Below, one piece after another: positions 9,539 to 19,530 of a DNA stretch of 64,000 nt. The position numbers and the translations under genes are program-made. A model generated the notes under the pieces. The model was not told the DNA's origin and made no database searches. It worked only from the letters and a program-made list of their open reading frames with translations. This DNA is from Indioceanicola profundi (GTDB lineage Bacteria; Pseudomonadota; Alphaproteobacteria; Azospirillales; Azospirillaceae), in contig NZ_CP030126.1 in assembly GCF_003568845.1 (NCBI RefSeq), positions 1,701,001 to 1,765,000 on the forward strand, read 5' to 3'. How positions within the stretch are numbered: position 1 is the first letter of the stretch; the number at the start of each line of letters is the position of its first letter.

Positions 9539-10285
9539 TCAGCCCAGCTTTTCCAGAACGTCGGCGGAGATGTCGAAGTTGCCGATCACCTCCTGGACGT
9601 CGTCATTGTCGTCCAGCACGTCGATCAGCTTCAGCAGGGTCTGGGCGGCATCCTCGCCGACTGGGATCAATGTCTGCGCCTGCCAGGTCAGCTTGGCGCT
9701 GGAGGGTGCGCCGAACCTCTCTTCCAGCGCATCGCGTACGGAGCCCAGATCGTCCACCGCGGTGATGACGATGTGGTTCACCTCGTCGGACTGCACATCC
9801 TCCGCACCGGCCTCGATGGCGGCTTCCAGCATGCCGTCGGCATCGGCCACCTCGGCCGGGTAGACGACCTGCCCAATGCGGTTGAACATGAAGCTGACCG
9901 AGTTGGTCTCACCCAGCGTCCCGCCATTCTTGGAAAAGGCGGTGCGCACTTCTGAGGCGGTGCGGTTGCGGTTGTCGGTCAGCGCTTCCACGATCAGCGC
10001 GACGCCGCCGGGGCCGTAGCCCTCGTACCGCACCTCTTCGTAATTGGTGTCGTCCGCACCCGGCGTGCCCTGCTTGATGGCGCGGTCGATGCGGTCCTTC
10101 GGCATGTTCTCCGCGCGCGCGGCGACGATGGCGGCGCGCAGGCGGGGATTCGCCGCAGGGTCGGGCATGCCCGACTTCACCGCCACGGTGATTTCGCGCG
10201 CAAGCTTGTTGAACTTCTTGGCCCGCTTGGCGTCCTGCGCGCCCTTGCGGTGCATGATGTTCTTGAATTGGCTATGACCGGCCAT
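9539..10285 (-). CDS. yebC: YebC/TACO1-family protein
   Basis: Conserved protein annotated as a transcriptional regulator; recent work on the family supports a role in translation. The 248 residues begin [20 protein letters not shown], the invariant family start, which sets the ATG at 10285. Later hallmarks are [21 protein letters not shown] and [10 protein letters not shown]. It lies upstream of ruvC, its usual position. The 189-bp gap on its upstream side should hold the operon promoter, but I could not fix it. Confidence 0.95.
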   Translation of the reverse strand: MAGHSQFKNIMHRKGAQDAKRAKKFNKLAREITVAVKSGMPDPAANPRLRAAIVAARAENMPKDRIDRAIKQGTPGADDTNYEEVRYEGYGPGGVALIVEALTDNRNRTASEVRTAFSKNGGTLGETNSVSFMFNRIGQVVYPAEVADADGMLEAAIEAGAEDVQSDEVNHIVITAVDDLGSVRDALEERFGAPSSAKLTWQAQTLIPVGEDAAQTLLKLIDVLDDNDDVQEVIGNFDISADVLEKLG

Positions 10286-10474
10286 GGGACCCTGGCAATT
10301 CTCTGAACCGTCCGCCCAGGCCGGGCGGATAGCGGGATGGAAGATCAGGGCTTGTACCACAGGCCGTCGCGCAAAGCACACCCGTCCCGCGGGGCATTTT
10401 CATGGGCGAAGAATGCAGGACGTACAGCCCCGCCATGCGGGCCTTAGGGCTTGGGCCTGGAGCCGCGGTCAGCC

Positions 10475-11239
10475 CTAACCGACGATGTTGTAGCCGCCAT
10501 CGATGTATTCCACCGCCCCGGTCACGGCCTTGGCCGCATCGCTGGCCAGGAAGGCGGCATAGGCGCCGACATCCTCGATAGTGACGAGCTGGTTGGTGGG
10601 CGCCCGCGCCGCGGCCCGCGCCAGCAGCTCGTCGAACCGGTCGATCCCGCTGGCCGCCCGCGTCGCCAACGGCCCCGGCGACAGCGCATGCACACGGATG
10701 CCCTTGGGCCCCAGCTCGGCGGCCATGTAGCGCACGGTGCTTTCCAGCGCGGCCTTGACCGGCCCCATCAGATTGTAATGCTCCACGACCTTTTCGGAGC
10801 CGTAGAAGCTCACCGTCTGCAGGCATCCGCCGGCCGTCATCAAGGGCTCCGCCAGCCGGGCCATGCGGATGAAGCTGTGGACGGAGACGTCCATGGCGGT
10901 CAGGAAGCCGTCGCGCGAACAATCCACCACGCGCCCGTGCAGATCCTCCCGCGGGGCGTAGGCGATGGAGTGCAGCAGGAAGTCCAGCCGGCCCCACCGC
11001 CGCCCGATCTCCTCGAACACCGCTTCGAGCTGGCCGGGCTCCCGCACGTCGCAGGGCAGGATCAACTGCGCCCCCAGCCCCTCCGCCAAGGGGCGGACAT
11101 GGGGCTTCGCCCTCTCGTTCAGATATGTCACCGCCAGATCGGCGCCCATCTCCCGGAAGGCCCTGGCGCAGCCATAGGCGATGGAACTGCCATTGGCGAT
11201 CCCGACCACCAATCCACGCTTGCCCGCCAGGGTGATCAT
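10475..11239 (-). CDS. fabI: FabI-type enoyl-[ACP] reductase
   Basis: Short-chain dehydrogenase fold enzyme for the last step of fatty-acid elongation (NADH-dependent reduction of enoyl-ACP). The 254 residues have the N-terminal cofactor loop [31 protein letters not shown], and the FabI-specific catalytic spacing Tyr-x6-Lys in [13 protein letters not shown]. The C terminus has [19 protein letters not shown] and [11 protein letters not shown]. The Tyr-x6-Lys spacing separates it from ordinary SDRs, which use Tyr-x3-Lys. Alphaproteobacteria often carry more than one copy, so its share of essential function is unknown. It overlaps mnmA by 4 bases. Confidence 0.87.
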   Translation of the reverse strand: MITLAGKRGLVVGIANGSSIAYGCARAFREMGADLAVTYLNERAKPHVRPLAEGLGAQLILPCDVREPGQLEAVFEEIGRRWGRLDFLLHSIAYAPREDLHGRVVDCSRDGFLTAMDVSVHSFIRMARLAEPLMTAGGCLQTVSFYGSEKVVEHYNLMGPVKAALESTVRYMAAELGPKGIRVHALSPGPLATRAASGIDRFDELLARAAARAPTNQLVTIEDVGAYAAFLASDAAKAVTGAVEYIDGGYNIVG

Positions 11240-12399
11240 GCCCGCTCCGTCCCGCCGATCCAGCCGCCGCCCAGCACCCGGCCGCCCTGGTAGAATACCG
11301 CGGCCTGCCCCGGCGCGATACCGTACTGCGGCTCATCCAGCCGCACCACCGCCCCGCCCTGCCCGTCCAGGGTGACGGTGGCCGCCGCCGCCCGCTGGGC
11401 GGACCGCAGCTTGACCTCGCAGGTTACGGCCCCGCCAGCCAGTTCGGCGGCCAGCCAGTTGACCTCCTTGACCCGCACCATGTCGCGGGCCAGCGCCTCG
11501 CGCGGGCCGACGACAACCTGCTTCGCCGCCGGATCGACCTTCACGACATAGAGCGGTTCCAGCTCCTCCCCGTCCGGTCCCTTGCGACCGCCGATGCCGA
11601 GGCCCTTGCGCTGGCCGATGGTGTATTTGATCGTGCCCTCGTGCCGGCCCAGAACCCTTCCGTCCACATGGACGATGTCGCCCGGCTCCAGGCTGCCCGG
11701 CCGAAGCTTTTCGACGACGGAGGCGTAGTTGCCGGTGGGCACGAAGCAGATATCCTGGCTGTCCGGCTTGTCCGCGACGGGCAGGCCCAGCCGCTCGGCG
11801 ATGGCACGGGTCTCCGTCTTGGGCAGATGCCCCAGGGGGAAGCGCAGGAAGTCGAGCTGCGCCGGCGTGGTGGCGAACAGGAAATAGCTCTGGTCGCGGC
11901 TCGGGTCCTCGCCCCTGTGCAGCTCCGCCCCCGCCGGCCCCATGATGCGCTGGGCATAATGGCCGGTGGCCAGGCAGTCGGCTCCAAGGTCCTGCGCCTG
12001 CTCCAGCAGGTCGCGGAACTTGACGCGCTGGTTGCAGCGCACGCAGGGGATCGGCGTCTCGCCCCGCAGATAGCTGTCGGCGAAATCGTCGATCACCGCC
12101 TGACCGAAGCGGCTCTCGTAATCCAGCACGTAATGGGGAAATTCCAGCGCGTCGGCCACGCGGCGGGCGTCATAGATGTCCTGGCCGGCGCAGCACGCCC
12201 CCTTCTTGCCCACGGCCATGCCGTGGTCATAGAGCTGGAGCGTGATCCCCACCACGTCGTAGCCCTGCTGCTTCAGCATGGCGGCGGCCACGGAGGAGTC
12301 GACGCCGCCCGACATGGCGACCACCACGCGGGTGTCGCTCGGCGCCTTGTCGATGCCCAGGCTGTTCAGCCCGGCGATGGGGGGAAGAACTGTGTCCAT
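11236..12399 (-). CDS. mnmA: tRNA-specific 2-thiouridylase MnmA
   Basis: Thiolates the wobble U34 of tRNAs for Lys, Glu and Gln. The 387 residues show the PP-loop [18 protein letters not shown], the first catalytic cysteine in [14 protein letters not shown], the second in [14 protein letters not shown], and the barrel domain [17 protein letters not shown]. The ATG at 12399 gives a ~20-residue leader before the PP-loop; upstream readings have no support. It is the first gene of a two-gene unit with fabI. Confidence 0.96.
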   Translation of the reverse strand: MDTVLPPIAGLNSLGIDKAPSDTRVVVAMSGGVDSSVAAAMLKQQGYDVVGITLQLYDHGMAVGKKGACCAGQDIYDARRVADALEFPHYVLDYESRFGQAVIDDFADSYLRGETPIPCVRCNQRVKFRDLLEQAQDLGADCLATGHYAQRIMGPAGAELHRGEDPSRDQSYFLFATTPAQLDFLRFPLGHLPKTETRAIAERLGLPVADKPDSQDICFVPTGNYASVVEKLRPGSLEPGDIVHVDGRVLGRHEGTIKYTIGQRKGLGIGGRKGPDGEELEPLYVVKVDPAAKQVVVGPREALARDMVRVKEVNWLAAELAGGAVTCEVKLRSAQRAAAATVTLDGQGGAVVRLDEPQYGIAPGQAAVFYQGGRVLGGGWIGGTERA

Positions 12400-12539
12400 G
12401 GGGCGCGAATATAGGCGATGCGGGCGGCAGCGCAACGCGCGCCCGCGCCGGGGCGGCATGCTTGCGCGGATGCCCGCCCCCTTGCGGAACGGGAGCAGCG
12501 GCACGACGTTGCCAGCATGTTGTCCAGGTCCGGAGCCGC

Positions 12540-13313
12540 ATGCCCATGTGCCGTTGCCATCCCCTTCCCCGACGCCGCCTGCTAACCCTGATGGGGGCCG
12601 CCGCCACAGCCCCCCTGCTCGGCGGCTGCGGAGAGGAACTGCCCTTCGACCTCGTCTCCGACAGCACGGTGGTGGAGATGGGGCTGAAGGGGTGGGAGGA
12701 AATCCGGGCCAAGACGCCCGTCAGCCAGGATGTCCGGTTCCAGAACGTGCTGGACCAGATATCCGCCCGCCTTCTGGACGCCATCGGCGCAAATCCGGCG
12801 GATTGGGAAACGGTGGTCTTCGCCAGCCCGCAGGTGAACGCCTTCGCCCTGCCCGGCAACAAGATCGGCGTCTTCGAAGGCATGTTCCAGGTGATCGGCA
12901 GCGCCGACCAGCTCGCCGCCATCGTCGGTCATGAGATCGGCCATCTCCAGGCGGAGCATGGCAAGGAGCGCATGAACACCCAGGTCGCCAAGGAGTTCGG
13001 AATGCGCCTGATCTCCCTGCTGCTGCAGTTGGGCGATGTGGAATATGCAGTGGAGATCGCGGCGGCCCTGGGCATCGGCGTGGAATACGGGCTGGTTCTG
13101 CCCTATTCCCGCAACCAGGAGCTGGAGGCCGACCGGCTGGGGCTAGTCACCATGGCGCAAGCCGGGTTCGAGCCGGCCGAGGCGGTGGAGCTGTGGCGGC
13201 GGATGGAGGCCGCGGGCGGCTCCCGCGTTCCCGACTTCCTGGCCACCCACCCCGCCCCCCAGGCCCGCATCCGCGCCATCGAGGAGATGCTGCCCCAAAT
13301 TCGCGCCTCCTGA
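12540..13313 (+). CDS. M48-family metalloprotease lipoprotein
   Basis: Zinc metallopeptidase. The sequence has a signal [21 protein letters not shown], with a twin-arginine-like RR-x-L-L start and a lipobox LGGC, so it may be a Tat-exported lipoprotein. The peptidase core follows: [16 protein letters not shown], then the zinc motif HEIGH in [19 protein letters not shown], then the third ligand region [18 protein letters not shown]. The family includes LoiP and BepA, which help with outer-membrane protein quality control. The ATG at 12540 is inferred; 12546 is also possible. The gene is divergent from mnmA. Confidence 0.85.
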   Translation: MPMCRCHPLPRRRLLTLMGAAATAPLLGGCGEELPFDLVSDSTVVEMGLKGWEEIRAKTPVSQDVRFQNVLDQISARLLDAIGANPADWETVVFASPQVNAFALPGNKIGVFEGMFQVIGSADQLAAIVGHEIGHLQAEHGKERMNTQVAKEFGMRLISLLLQLGDVEYAVEIAAALGIGVEYGLVLPYSRNQELEADRLGLVTMAQAGFEPAEAVELWRRMEAAGGSRVPDFLATHPAPQARIRAIEEMLPQIRAS

Positions 13314-13319
13314 CCCGCC

Positions 13320-14510
13320 TCAGCCCTTCAGGAAGCGTCCGATCCTCCGCGCCGCCTCCGCCATCTCGGCCTCCGCCCCGGCGAAGGACAGGCGGACGGA
13401 ATGGTGGCCGCGGCTCTGGTCGAAATCGGTGCCGGGCGTGATCGCCACCCCCGTCTCCGCCAGCAGCCGCTTGCAGAATTCCTCGCTGTTGTCCGTCACC
13501 CCGCTGACATCGGCATAGAGGAAGAAGGCCCCGTCCGGCGGGGCGAAGCGGCTCAGCCCCGCCCTGGGCAGCTCCTCCAGCAGGATGTCCCGGTTCCGCC
13601 GATAGCGGGCCGCATGCCCCTCCAGCTCCTCGATGCAGTCGAAGGCGGCCACGGCCGCATGCTGGCTGATCGTCGGCGGGGAGATGTAGAGGTTCTGGGC
13701 CAGGCACTCCACCGCCCGCAGCAGCTCCGGCGGCACCACCAGCCAGCCCAGCCGCCAGCCCGTCATGCTGAAATATTTGCTGAAGCTGTTCACCACCAGC
13801 GCCCGGTTCGTGGAGGCCAGCGCGGTCGAGCTGGCCGCCTGCCCGTACTCCAGCCCGTGATAGATCTCGTCGGAGATGACGCGGACGCCCCTGGCCTCGC
13901 ACCAGGCGGTGAGCCGCGCCAGCTCCGCCGGATGGATGATCGTGCCGGCCGGATTGCTGGGGCTGGCCACGATCAGCCCGCGCACCGGCGTCTCCAGCGC
14001 CTCCAGATGTTCCACCGTCGGCTGGAACCGGGTCTCCGGGCCTGTCGGGAACTCCACCGGCTCCAGCCCCACGGCGCGCAGGATGTTGCGGTAGGCGGGA
14101 TAGCCAGGTGCCGCCAGCGCCACCCTGTCCCCCGGCTCGAACGCCGCCAGGAAGCCCAGCAGGAACCCGGCGCTGGAGCCGGTGGTCACCGCGATCCGCC
14201 CCGGATCGACGGACACGCCGTGCCGGTCCCGGTACCAGCGGGCAATCGCCTCCCGCAGCGCCGGCAGCCCGAACGCGTCGGTATAACCCAGCCTTTCCCT
14301 TGCCAGTGCAGCCTGCGCCGCCGCCACCACGCCGCGCGGTGCCGGGGTGCTGGGCTGGCCGATCTCCAGATGCAGCACGTCGCCGCCCGCCGCCTGCCGC
14401 TCGTTGGCGGCGCGCAGCACCTCCATCACAATGAAGGGGGCCACGCGTCCGCGGGCAGACGGCGCCCAGATGCCGGTTTTCGAGAAATCCGGCGCGTCGG
14501 CTTCTGGCAA
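13320..14510 (-). CDS. PLP-dependent class I/II aminotransferase
   Basis: Fold-type I aminotransferase related to aspartate/aromatic transaminases. Visible motifs are LEIGQPSTPAPRGV, AVTTGSSAGFLLGF, ASPSNPAGTIIHPAEL (PLP-contacting Asn), VISDEIYHGLEY, and the Schiff-base lysine in VNSFSKYFSMTGWRLGW. The substrate cannot be told from sequence. The first ATG is at 14426, but the conserved family stretch RVAPFIV lies upstream of it. I therefore prefer the TTG at 14510, which follows a GGAAGG ribosome-like site; a GTG at 14444 is an alternative. It converges on the upstream M48 gene and diverges from the downstream one. Confidence 0.85.
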   Translation of the reverse strand: MPEADAPDFSKTGIWAPSARGRVAPFIVMEVLRAANERQAAGGDVLHLEIGQPSTPAPRGVVAAAQAALARERLGYTDAFGLPALREAIARWYRDRHGVSVDPGRIAVTTGSSAGFLLGFLAAFEPGDRVALAAPGYPAYRNILRAVGLEPVEFPTGPETRFQPTVEHLEALETPVRGLIVASPSNPAGTIIHPAELARLTAWCEARGVRVISDEIYHGLEYGQAASSTALASTNRALVVNSFSKYFSMTGWRLGWLVVPPELLRAVECLAQNLYISPPTISQHAAVAAFDCIEELEGHAARYRRNRDILLEELPRAGLSRFAPPDGAFFLYADVSGVTDNSEEFCKRLLAETGVAITPGTDFDQSRGHHSVRLSFAGAEAEMAEAARRIGRFLKG

Positions 14511-14580
14511 GCCGGCCCTTCCATCGCCACTTTTTTCATGGCTAGCTTGGGTCCGTATGGCGTCGCCGAAGGAAGGTTTC

Positions 14581-15948
14581 ATGATTGCGCTTTCGAAACG
14601 GCTGTCGATGCTGGCGGTCGTCTGGCTCGTGACGGCAATGCTGGCGGTGCAGCCGGCCTTTGCCCAGGGCCGGCAGATGCAGTTTATCCGCGACACCGAA
14701 ATCGAACAGACCTTGAAGGCTTTCGCCACGCCGATTCTACAGTCGGCCGGCATCGTGCCCGAGGCGGTGACCATCGCCCTGATCAAGGATGACGAGCTGA
14801 ACGCCTTCGTTGCCGCCGGCCAGAACATTTTCTGGTTCACCGGAATGCTGATGGATACCGAGCTGGATGAGCTGATCGGCGTCATGGCGCACGAAATCGG
14901 CCACATCAGCGGCGGCCATCTTGCCCGCGGCCGCAATGCGATGGAAGACGCGGCGGTGGTCGCCACCCTGTCCACGCTGCTGGGCCTCGCCGCCGCCATC
15001 GGCGCCGGCCGGGGCGATGTCGGCGCTGGCGTCATGGGCGGCGGGCAGGAGGTCGCGCGGCGCACCTATCTCTCCCACTCCCGCGGGCAGGAGGGCGGGG
15101 CCGACGAGTTCGCCTTCACCCACCTGGAGAAAGTCGGCTGGCCGGCCACGGGCATGGTGAAGCTGATGAGCCGGTTGATGGACCAGACGCTGCTGCCGCA
15201 GAGCCGGCAGGTCGAGTACCTGCTGACCCACCCGCTCCAGTCCAACCGGTTGGAAGCGGCGCGCAACTTCGTCGAGAACCGCTCCAAGCACTCCAACAGC
15301 CGCTTCCCCGAGCCATTCTACGAGTACCATGCCCGCATGAAGGCCAAGCTGATGGGCTTCATCCGCCCGCAGCAGGCCCTGCGGAAATTCGATGCTGCGG
15401 CTACCGACATCCCGTCCCGCTATGGCCGCGCCATCGCGCTGTACCAGACCGGCTCCGTCGATGAGGCGCTGAGGCTGATGGACGGGCTGATCAAGGAGGA
15501 ACCGGAAAACCCCTATTTCCATGAGCTGAAAGGTCAGATCCTCTTCGAGAACAGCCGCACCGCCGACAGCGTGCCGCCCTACCGCGAGGCGGTGAAGCTG
15601 ATGCCGGAGGCGGGGCTGCTGCGCGCAGCGCTGGGCCATGCGCTGCTGGAGGCCGGAGACGACAAGCTGCTGGATGAGGCGATCCTGAACCTTGGCGAGG
15701 CGACCCGGCTGGAGCGGCGCTCCTCCCTGCCCTGGCGGCTGCTGGCCAGCGCCTACAGCCGCGCCGACATGAAGCCGCAGCTCGCCTATGCGAGGGCCGA
15801 GGAAGCCCTGGCCCGCGGCGACATCCAGGCCGCCAAGTTCCATGCCGACCAGGCTGAGCGCATGCTGCCGGCCGGCTCCCCGGAATGGCTGAGGGCGCAG
15901 GACATCCGCGTGCTGGTGGAGAACAGCCCCGGCAGACAGCGGGGATAG
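14581..15948 (+). CDS. BepA-like M48 metalloprotease with TPR tail
   Basis: Periplasmic protease and chaperone of the BepA/YfgC type, probably in outer-membrane protein assembly. The 455 residues have a Sec signal (LAVVWLVTAMLAVQPAFAQG) and an M48 catalytic domain with HEIGH in GVMAHEIGHISGGH, plus QEGGADEFAFTHLEKVGW for the third zinc ligand. TPR helices run from about residue 270 to the end. The ATG at 14581 follows a GAAGGAAGG ribosome site; the ATG eight codons upstream is less suitable. The aminotransferase start is only about 70 bp away on the other strand, so the two promoters must overlap. Confidence 0.9.
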   Translation: MIALSKRLSMLAVVWLVTAMLAVQPAFAQGRQMQFIRDTEIEQTLKAFATPILQSAGIVPEAVTIALIKDDELNAFVAAGQNIFWFTGMLMDTELDELIGVMAHEIGHISGGHLARGRNAMEDAAVVATLSTLLGLAAAIGAGRGDVGAGVMGGGQEVARRTYLSHSRGQEGGADEFAFTHLEKVGWPATGMVKLMSRLMDQTLLPQSRQVEYLLTHPLQSNRLEAARNFVENRSKHSNSRFPEPFYEYHARMKAKLMGFIRPQQALRKFDAAATDIPSRYGRAIALYQTGSVDEALRLMDGLIKEEPENPYFHELKGQILFENSRTADSVPPYREAVKLMPEAGLLRAALGHALLEAGDDKLLDEAILNLGEATRLERRSSLPWRLLASAYSRADMKPQLAYARAEEALARGDIQAAKFHADQAERMLPAGSPEWLRAQDIRVLVENSPGRQRG

Positions 15949-16285
15949 GCTGCAGGCGCGCGGCAGTCAGGACCCGGTCGCGGCCGGATTGCCCGCCTGA
16001 TCGCCACCAGCGCCATGCTGGGAACAAGGGCCGGCGCCGCCATCACGCCCGTCGCGAGCACGGCCTGCCGGCAAGAGGTGATGACTCCGCCGGCAATTCC
16101 AGCCAGGAGGGACGTCGCCTCGGCCTTCGACCGGTACGACACTCAGTCCTGTCCCCTGTTGAAAACGCCTTCGCCTTCAGACAGGGAAGAACGCCGTTCG
16201 GGACGGCGGAAGCCGCGCATCTGCGGCGATGTCGGCTTTTATACGGGCGGAATCGGGCGCCGCTCGTGCTCTGTCGGGAGAGCCC
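15949..16285 (+). other. Intergenic stretch without a supported gene
   Basis: About 340 bases between the convergent BepA-like and HD-GYP genes. Open frames occur on both strands, but none has a ribosome site, a recognisable domain or a credible start. No clear terminator hairpin with a T-run was found. Confidence 0.4.
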
Positions 16286-17848
16286 TCAACGCATGCGGCC
16301 ACGTCCGCCCATGGCCTTGAAGAAGGCCTGCACGACGCCCGGATCGAACAATGTGCCGGAGCCCGCCTCGATCCGGCGCAGCGCTTCGGCCACCGGCACG
16401 GCCTCGCGCCAGCTCCGCTTGTGGGTCAGGGCGTCGAAGACATCGGCAACGGCCACGATGCGGGCGGCCAGGGGGATTTCCTCTCCCTTCAGACCGTGGG
16501 GATAGCCGCTGCCGTCCCAGCGTTCCTGGTGGGCGCGGGCGATGGCGGCACCGAAAGACAGGTAGTTCGACCCCTCCACCATGCGGGACGCCTTCTCCAG
16601 CAGGGCGGCCCCCCGCTCGCAATGCGCCTCCATGATCTTCCGCTCATCCTCGTCCAGGTCGCCCTGCTTGGCGATAATGCGGTCGGGCACGGCCACCATG
16701 CCGATGTCGTACAGCATGGAGCCCATGGTGATCAGGTCCAGGAACTCGTCATCGATCCTGTCCGCATAGGCCGGGTCCGTGCGGAGAAGGAAGGCTACCT
16801 CGGTGATCAGGCGCGACAGGCGCAGCACATGGTCGCCGCCGCCCTCCGGGTCCTTGTACTCGGCCAGTCCGGCCAGCGCGATGACGGTCGCCTTGTGCGC
16901 CTTCTTAAGTTGATCGTAGAGGTGCAGATTGTCGAAGCCGATGGCGATCTTGGAGCCGAGCACCTCCGCCAGCCGCCGCTCCAGCTCGTCCAGCTCGCGG
17001 CCGGTGTGGATGCAGGCTACCGCATCCCGGCCGTCATTGGTCTTCAGCCAGAGAATCAGCAGCCCGTCCTCGTGGTGGTGCTCCCGCTCGCGGAGCACGG
17101 CGAGGATCTTGTCCGACAGCTCCCCGCTGACCGCGGCGGCCAGCCGCATTCCGGTGGTGCCCGCATATGTGCCGGCGCCGGCCAGGATCTGGGCGTCGGC
17201 CCTGGCAGCCCCTCTGGGCACGCAGACCAGCCCGTCCTGCGGCACGTCCAGCACCCGCGCCAGCTCCTGGATCACCGCCTCGGCAAAATGATCGACCGCG
17301 CGCAGATTGAACAGGTTGGTGGACGCCTCGATGATCCGCTCCATCCCCCTGCGGGAGCGCTGGAGCATGGTGATGTGCTCGTAGGAGCGTAGCGCCGCTA
17401 CGGTGGCGGTGCCCAGCTTCTGGGCCGTCAGCTCCGTCTTGGCCTTGTAATCGTTGATATCGTAGCCGTGGATGACCGCGTCTTCCGGCGCCTGGCCCGG
17501 CTGGCCCGTGCGCAGGATGATCCGGACGGCGTCGTTGTTCAGCTCCTCCCGGATGCGGGGCACCAGGCGCAGCCCGGCATCATCCGTTTCCATCACCACA
17601 TCCAGCAGAATCATCGCGATTCCCGGATCAGTGCGCAGGATCTGCAACGCCTCTTCCGCCGAATAGGCGGACAGGAACTGGACCGGCCGGCCATGATAGC
17701 TGAACTTCTTCATGACCAGCCGCGTCATGGCATGCACCTCCGGATCGTCGTCGACGATCAGGATCAGCCAGGGCTTCTGCGGGAACTCGGGACGGGTCGG
17801 AGCCGATGGCGCCTCATCCTGGAACAGGAAGTCGTCATTCATGATCAT
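16286..17848 (-). CDS. Response regulator: REC, DUF3369 and degenerate HD-GYP domains
   Basis: Predicted cyclic-di-GMP-related signalling protein of about 520 residues. The N-terminal receiver domain (about 20-145) has LILIVDDDPEVHAMT and the phosphoacceptor Asp in IAMILLDVVMETDD. A GAF-like DUF3369 region follows (about 150-320). The C-terminal HD-GYP domain has the GYP signature ERWDGSGYPHGLKGEEIP and most conserved histidines (GGDHVLRLSRL, MEAHCERGAALL, RAHQERWDG). The key HD dyad is changed: the canonical LHDIGK reads LYDIGM here, losing the metal-binding His and the Lys. It may therefore bind but not cleave c-di-GMP. ATGs at 17848 and 17842 are equally possible, and no clear ribosome site is present. 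Confidence 0.88.
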   Translation of the reverse strand: MIMNDDFLFQDEAPSAPTRPEFPQKPWLILIVDDDPEVHAMTRLVMKKFSYHGRPVQFLSAYSAEEALQILRTDPGIAMILLDVVMETDDAGLRLVPRIREELNNDAVRIILRTGQPGQAPEDAVIHGYDINDYKAKTELTAQKLGTATVAALRSYEHITMLQRSRRGMERIIEASTNLFNLRAVDHFAEAVIQELARVLDVPQDGLVCVPRGAARADAQILAGAGTYAGTTGMRLAAAVSGELSDKILAVLREREHHHEDGLLILWLKTNDGRDAVACIHTGRELDELERRLAEVLGSKIAIGFDNLHLYDQLKKAHKATVIALAGLAEYKDPEGGGDHVLRLSRLITEVAFLLRTDPAYADRIDDEFLDLITMGSMLYDIGMVAVPDRIIAKQGDLDEDERKIMEAHCERGAALLEKASRMVEGSNYLSFGAAIARAHQERWDGSGYPHGLKGEEIPLAARIVAVADVFDALTHKRSWREAVPVAEALRRIEAGSGTLFDPGVVQAFFKAMGGRGRMR

Positions 17849-18115
17849 GCGGCTGCCGTGGTCATCGGACTGCGAACCGTCCGGGTCGTGTTCGGATGAT
17901 CCCGGCCGGAAAAAAGAGACCGGCCCTCCGGCAGACTGCCGGCGGCCCATATCTCCGCATACCTCAGTCGGCTAAGCAAGTCAGAAACTCCGGTCCTTCC
18001 CGCGGACGTAGCGGGCGGCAGGCTTGCATCCCTCCACGATTTCGCCATCTCCTGTGTCTATCGTGCCAATCCATGGCGCCGGATATTCCGCCGGCGCATC
18101 GACCGGAGCTGTTGA

Positions 18116-18871
18116 GTGATGATGTCCCGCCCCCTGCGCGCCGCACTGATCGGCCTTTCCCTGACGGCCGTGACCCTGCCCGCCGCGGCCGCCGAACCGG
18201 CGCAGATGGACCGCAAGGCGGTCGAGCAGATCGTCCGCGACTACATCCTGCAGAATCCGGAAATCATCACCGAGGCCATCACCATCCTCCAGCAGCGGGA
18301 GGAGGAGCAGGCGTCCCAGGCCGTCTCGCAGGCCGTGAAAGCGAATCAGCAGGAGCTGACCCGCAGCCCCGGTTCGCCGGTGCTGGGCAATCCAAAGGGC
18401 GACGTGACCCTGGTGGAGTTCTTCGACTACCAGTGCGGCTACTGCAAGCGCGCCCATCCGCAGCGCTCGGCGGCGGTGAAGGACGACGGCAAGGTCCGCG
18501 TCGTGATGAAGGAGTTCCCGATCCTCGGCCCCGCCTCGGTCGAGGCGTCCAAGGCCGCGCTGGCTGCCGCCAAGCAGGGCAAGTACGCGGAAATGCATGA
18601 GGCGCTGATCACCCAGCAGGGGCCGCTGAACAACGATGTGATCCGGGACGTCGCCCGCAAGGTCGGTCTGGACATGGACCGGCTGGAGAAGGACATGAAG
18701 TCCGCCGACGTCCAGGCGGAGATCGACGCCAATTACAAGCTGGCCCAGGCCCTGAACATCCGGGGCACTCCGGGCTTCGTTGTGGGAGAGACGGTTGTTC
18801 CCGGCATGATCGGCCGCGACGCCTTCACCGAGCTGTTCGCCGCCGAACGCGCCGCGCAGAAGGGCGGCTGA
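18116..18871 (+). CDS. DsbA-family thioredoxin-fold protein
   Basis: Exported thiol oxidoreductase. A Sec signal peptide (LRAALIGLSLTAVTLPAAAAEP) is followed by a helical N-terminal extension with IVRDYILQNPEIITEAI, typical of the Com1/DsbA-like group. The thioredoxin fold has the active site CGYC in FFDYQCGYCKRAHP and the cis-proline loop in NIRGTPGFVVG. It probably forms or isomerises disulfides in periplasmic proteins. The start is a run of GTG-ATG-ATG at 18116-18122 preceded by GGAG, so the exact codon is open. The 267 bp upstream, divergent from the HD-GYP gene, contains a GGCCGG...CCGGCC stem near 17903 but no assigned gene. Confidence 0.9.
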   Translation: MMMSRPLRAALIGLSLTAVTLPAAAAEPAQMDRKAVEQIVRDYILQNPEIITEAITILQQREEEQASQAVSQAVKANQQELTRSPGSPVLGNPKGDVTLVEFFDYQCGYCKRAHPQRSAAVKDDGKVRVVMKEFPILGPASVEASKAALAAAKQGKYAEMHEALITQQGPLNNDVIRDVARKVGLDMDRLEKDMKSADVQAEIDANYKLAQALNIRGTPGFVVGETVVPGMIGRDAFTELFAAERAAQKGG

Positions 18872-19018
18872 GCCGCTTCCAGCCCCCCGGCAAATACCCG
18901 CTCCCGTGTTCCCTGCGGCACATGGGGGCGGGATTGGCACGCCTGTCGCCTCCGCTGACGCTCAGTCCTTGCCCCCGGCGGTCCCCATGCTATAAACGCG
19001 CGGTTTTCCGGGACCACC

Positions 19019-19495
19019 ATGTCGGGACAGCCAACCTTGGCCATCCAGCCTTCCGTGCTCATCCTGAACGGGCCGAATCTCAACCTGCTCGGCACGCGGG
19101 AGCCGCATGTCTATGGAACGGACACGCTTGAGGATGTCGAGCGCCTGTGCGAGGACGCGGCCGCGCGCCTCGGGCTGGAGATCGATTTCCGCCAGTCCAA
19201 CCATGAGGGCGAACTGGTGACCTGGATTCAGGATGCGCGTGGCGAACACGATGCCATCCTGCTCAATGCGGGTGCCTACTCGCACACCTCCATCGCCATC
19301 CTCGACGCCCTGAGCGCCGTGGGCCTGCCGGTGGTGGAGGTTCATCTCAGCAATATCTTCCGACGTGAGCCGTTCCGACATCACTCCTATGTGTCCACGG
19401 TTGCGCGCGGTGTTATCTGCGGCTTCGGCCCGCACGGCTATGTCCTGGCGCTGGAGGCGGTTGCCCGTCTCGTCGACGCCGCGGACCCGGCCTGA
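19019..19495 (+). CDS. aroQ: Type II 3-dehydroquinate dehydratase
   Basis: Third step of the shikimate pathway (dehydration of 3-dehydroquinate). The 158 residues contain [18 protein letters not shown] with the catalytic Arg and Tyr, [26 protein letters not shown] and [20 protein letters not shown] with the catalytic His. There is an N-terminal extension of about 10 residues. The gene stands directly before accB, an arrangement shared by many proteobacteria. Confidence 0.97.
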   Translation: MSGQPTLAIQPSVLILNGPNLNLLGTREPHVYGTDTLEDVERLCEDAAARLGLEIDFRQSNHEGELVTWIQDARGEHDAILLNAGAYSHTSIAILDALSAVGLPVVEVHLSNIFRREPFRHHSYVSTVARGVICGFGPHGYVLALEAVARLVDAADPA

Positions 19496-19530
19496 CAGGG
19501 TGCGACCGGCCATCAAAGGGTTTAAGAAGA

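Noticed and set aside
15949..16285. A small gene in the gap after the BepA-like gene
   Set aside because: Open frames have no ribosome site or domain and overlap the HD-GYP coding end.
17903..17924. GGCCGG / CCGGCC stem upstream of the HD-GYP gene as a terminator
   Set aside because: The A-rich loop is long and no T-run follows; it lies in a divergent region where a terminator is not expected.
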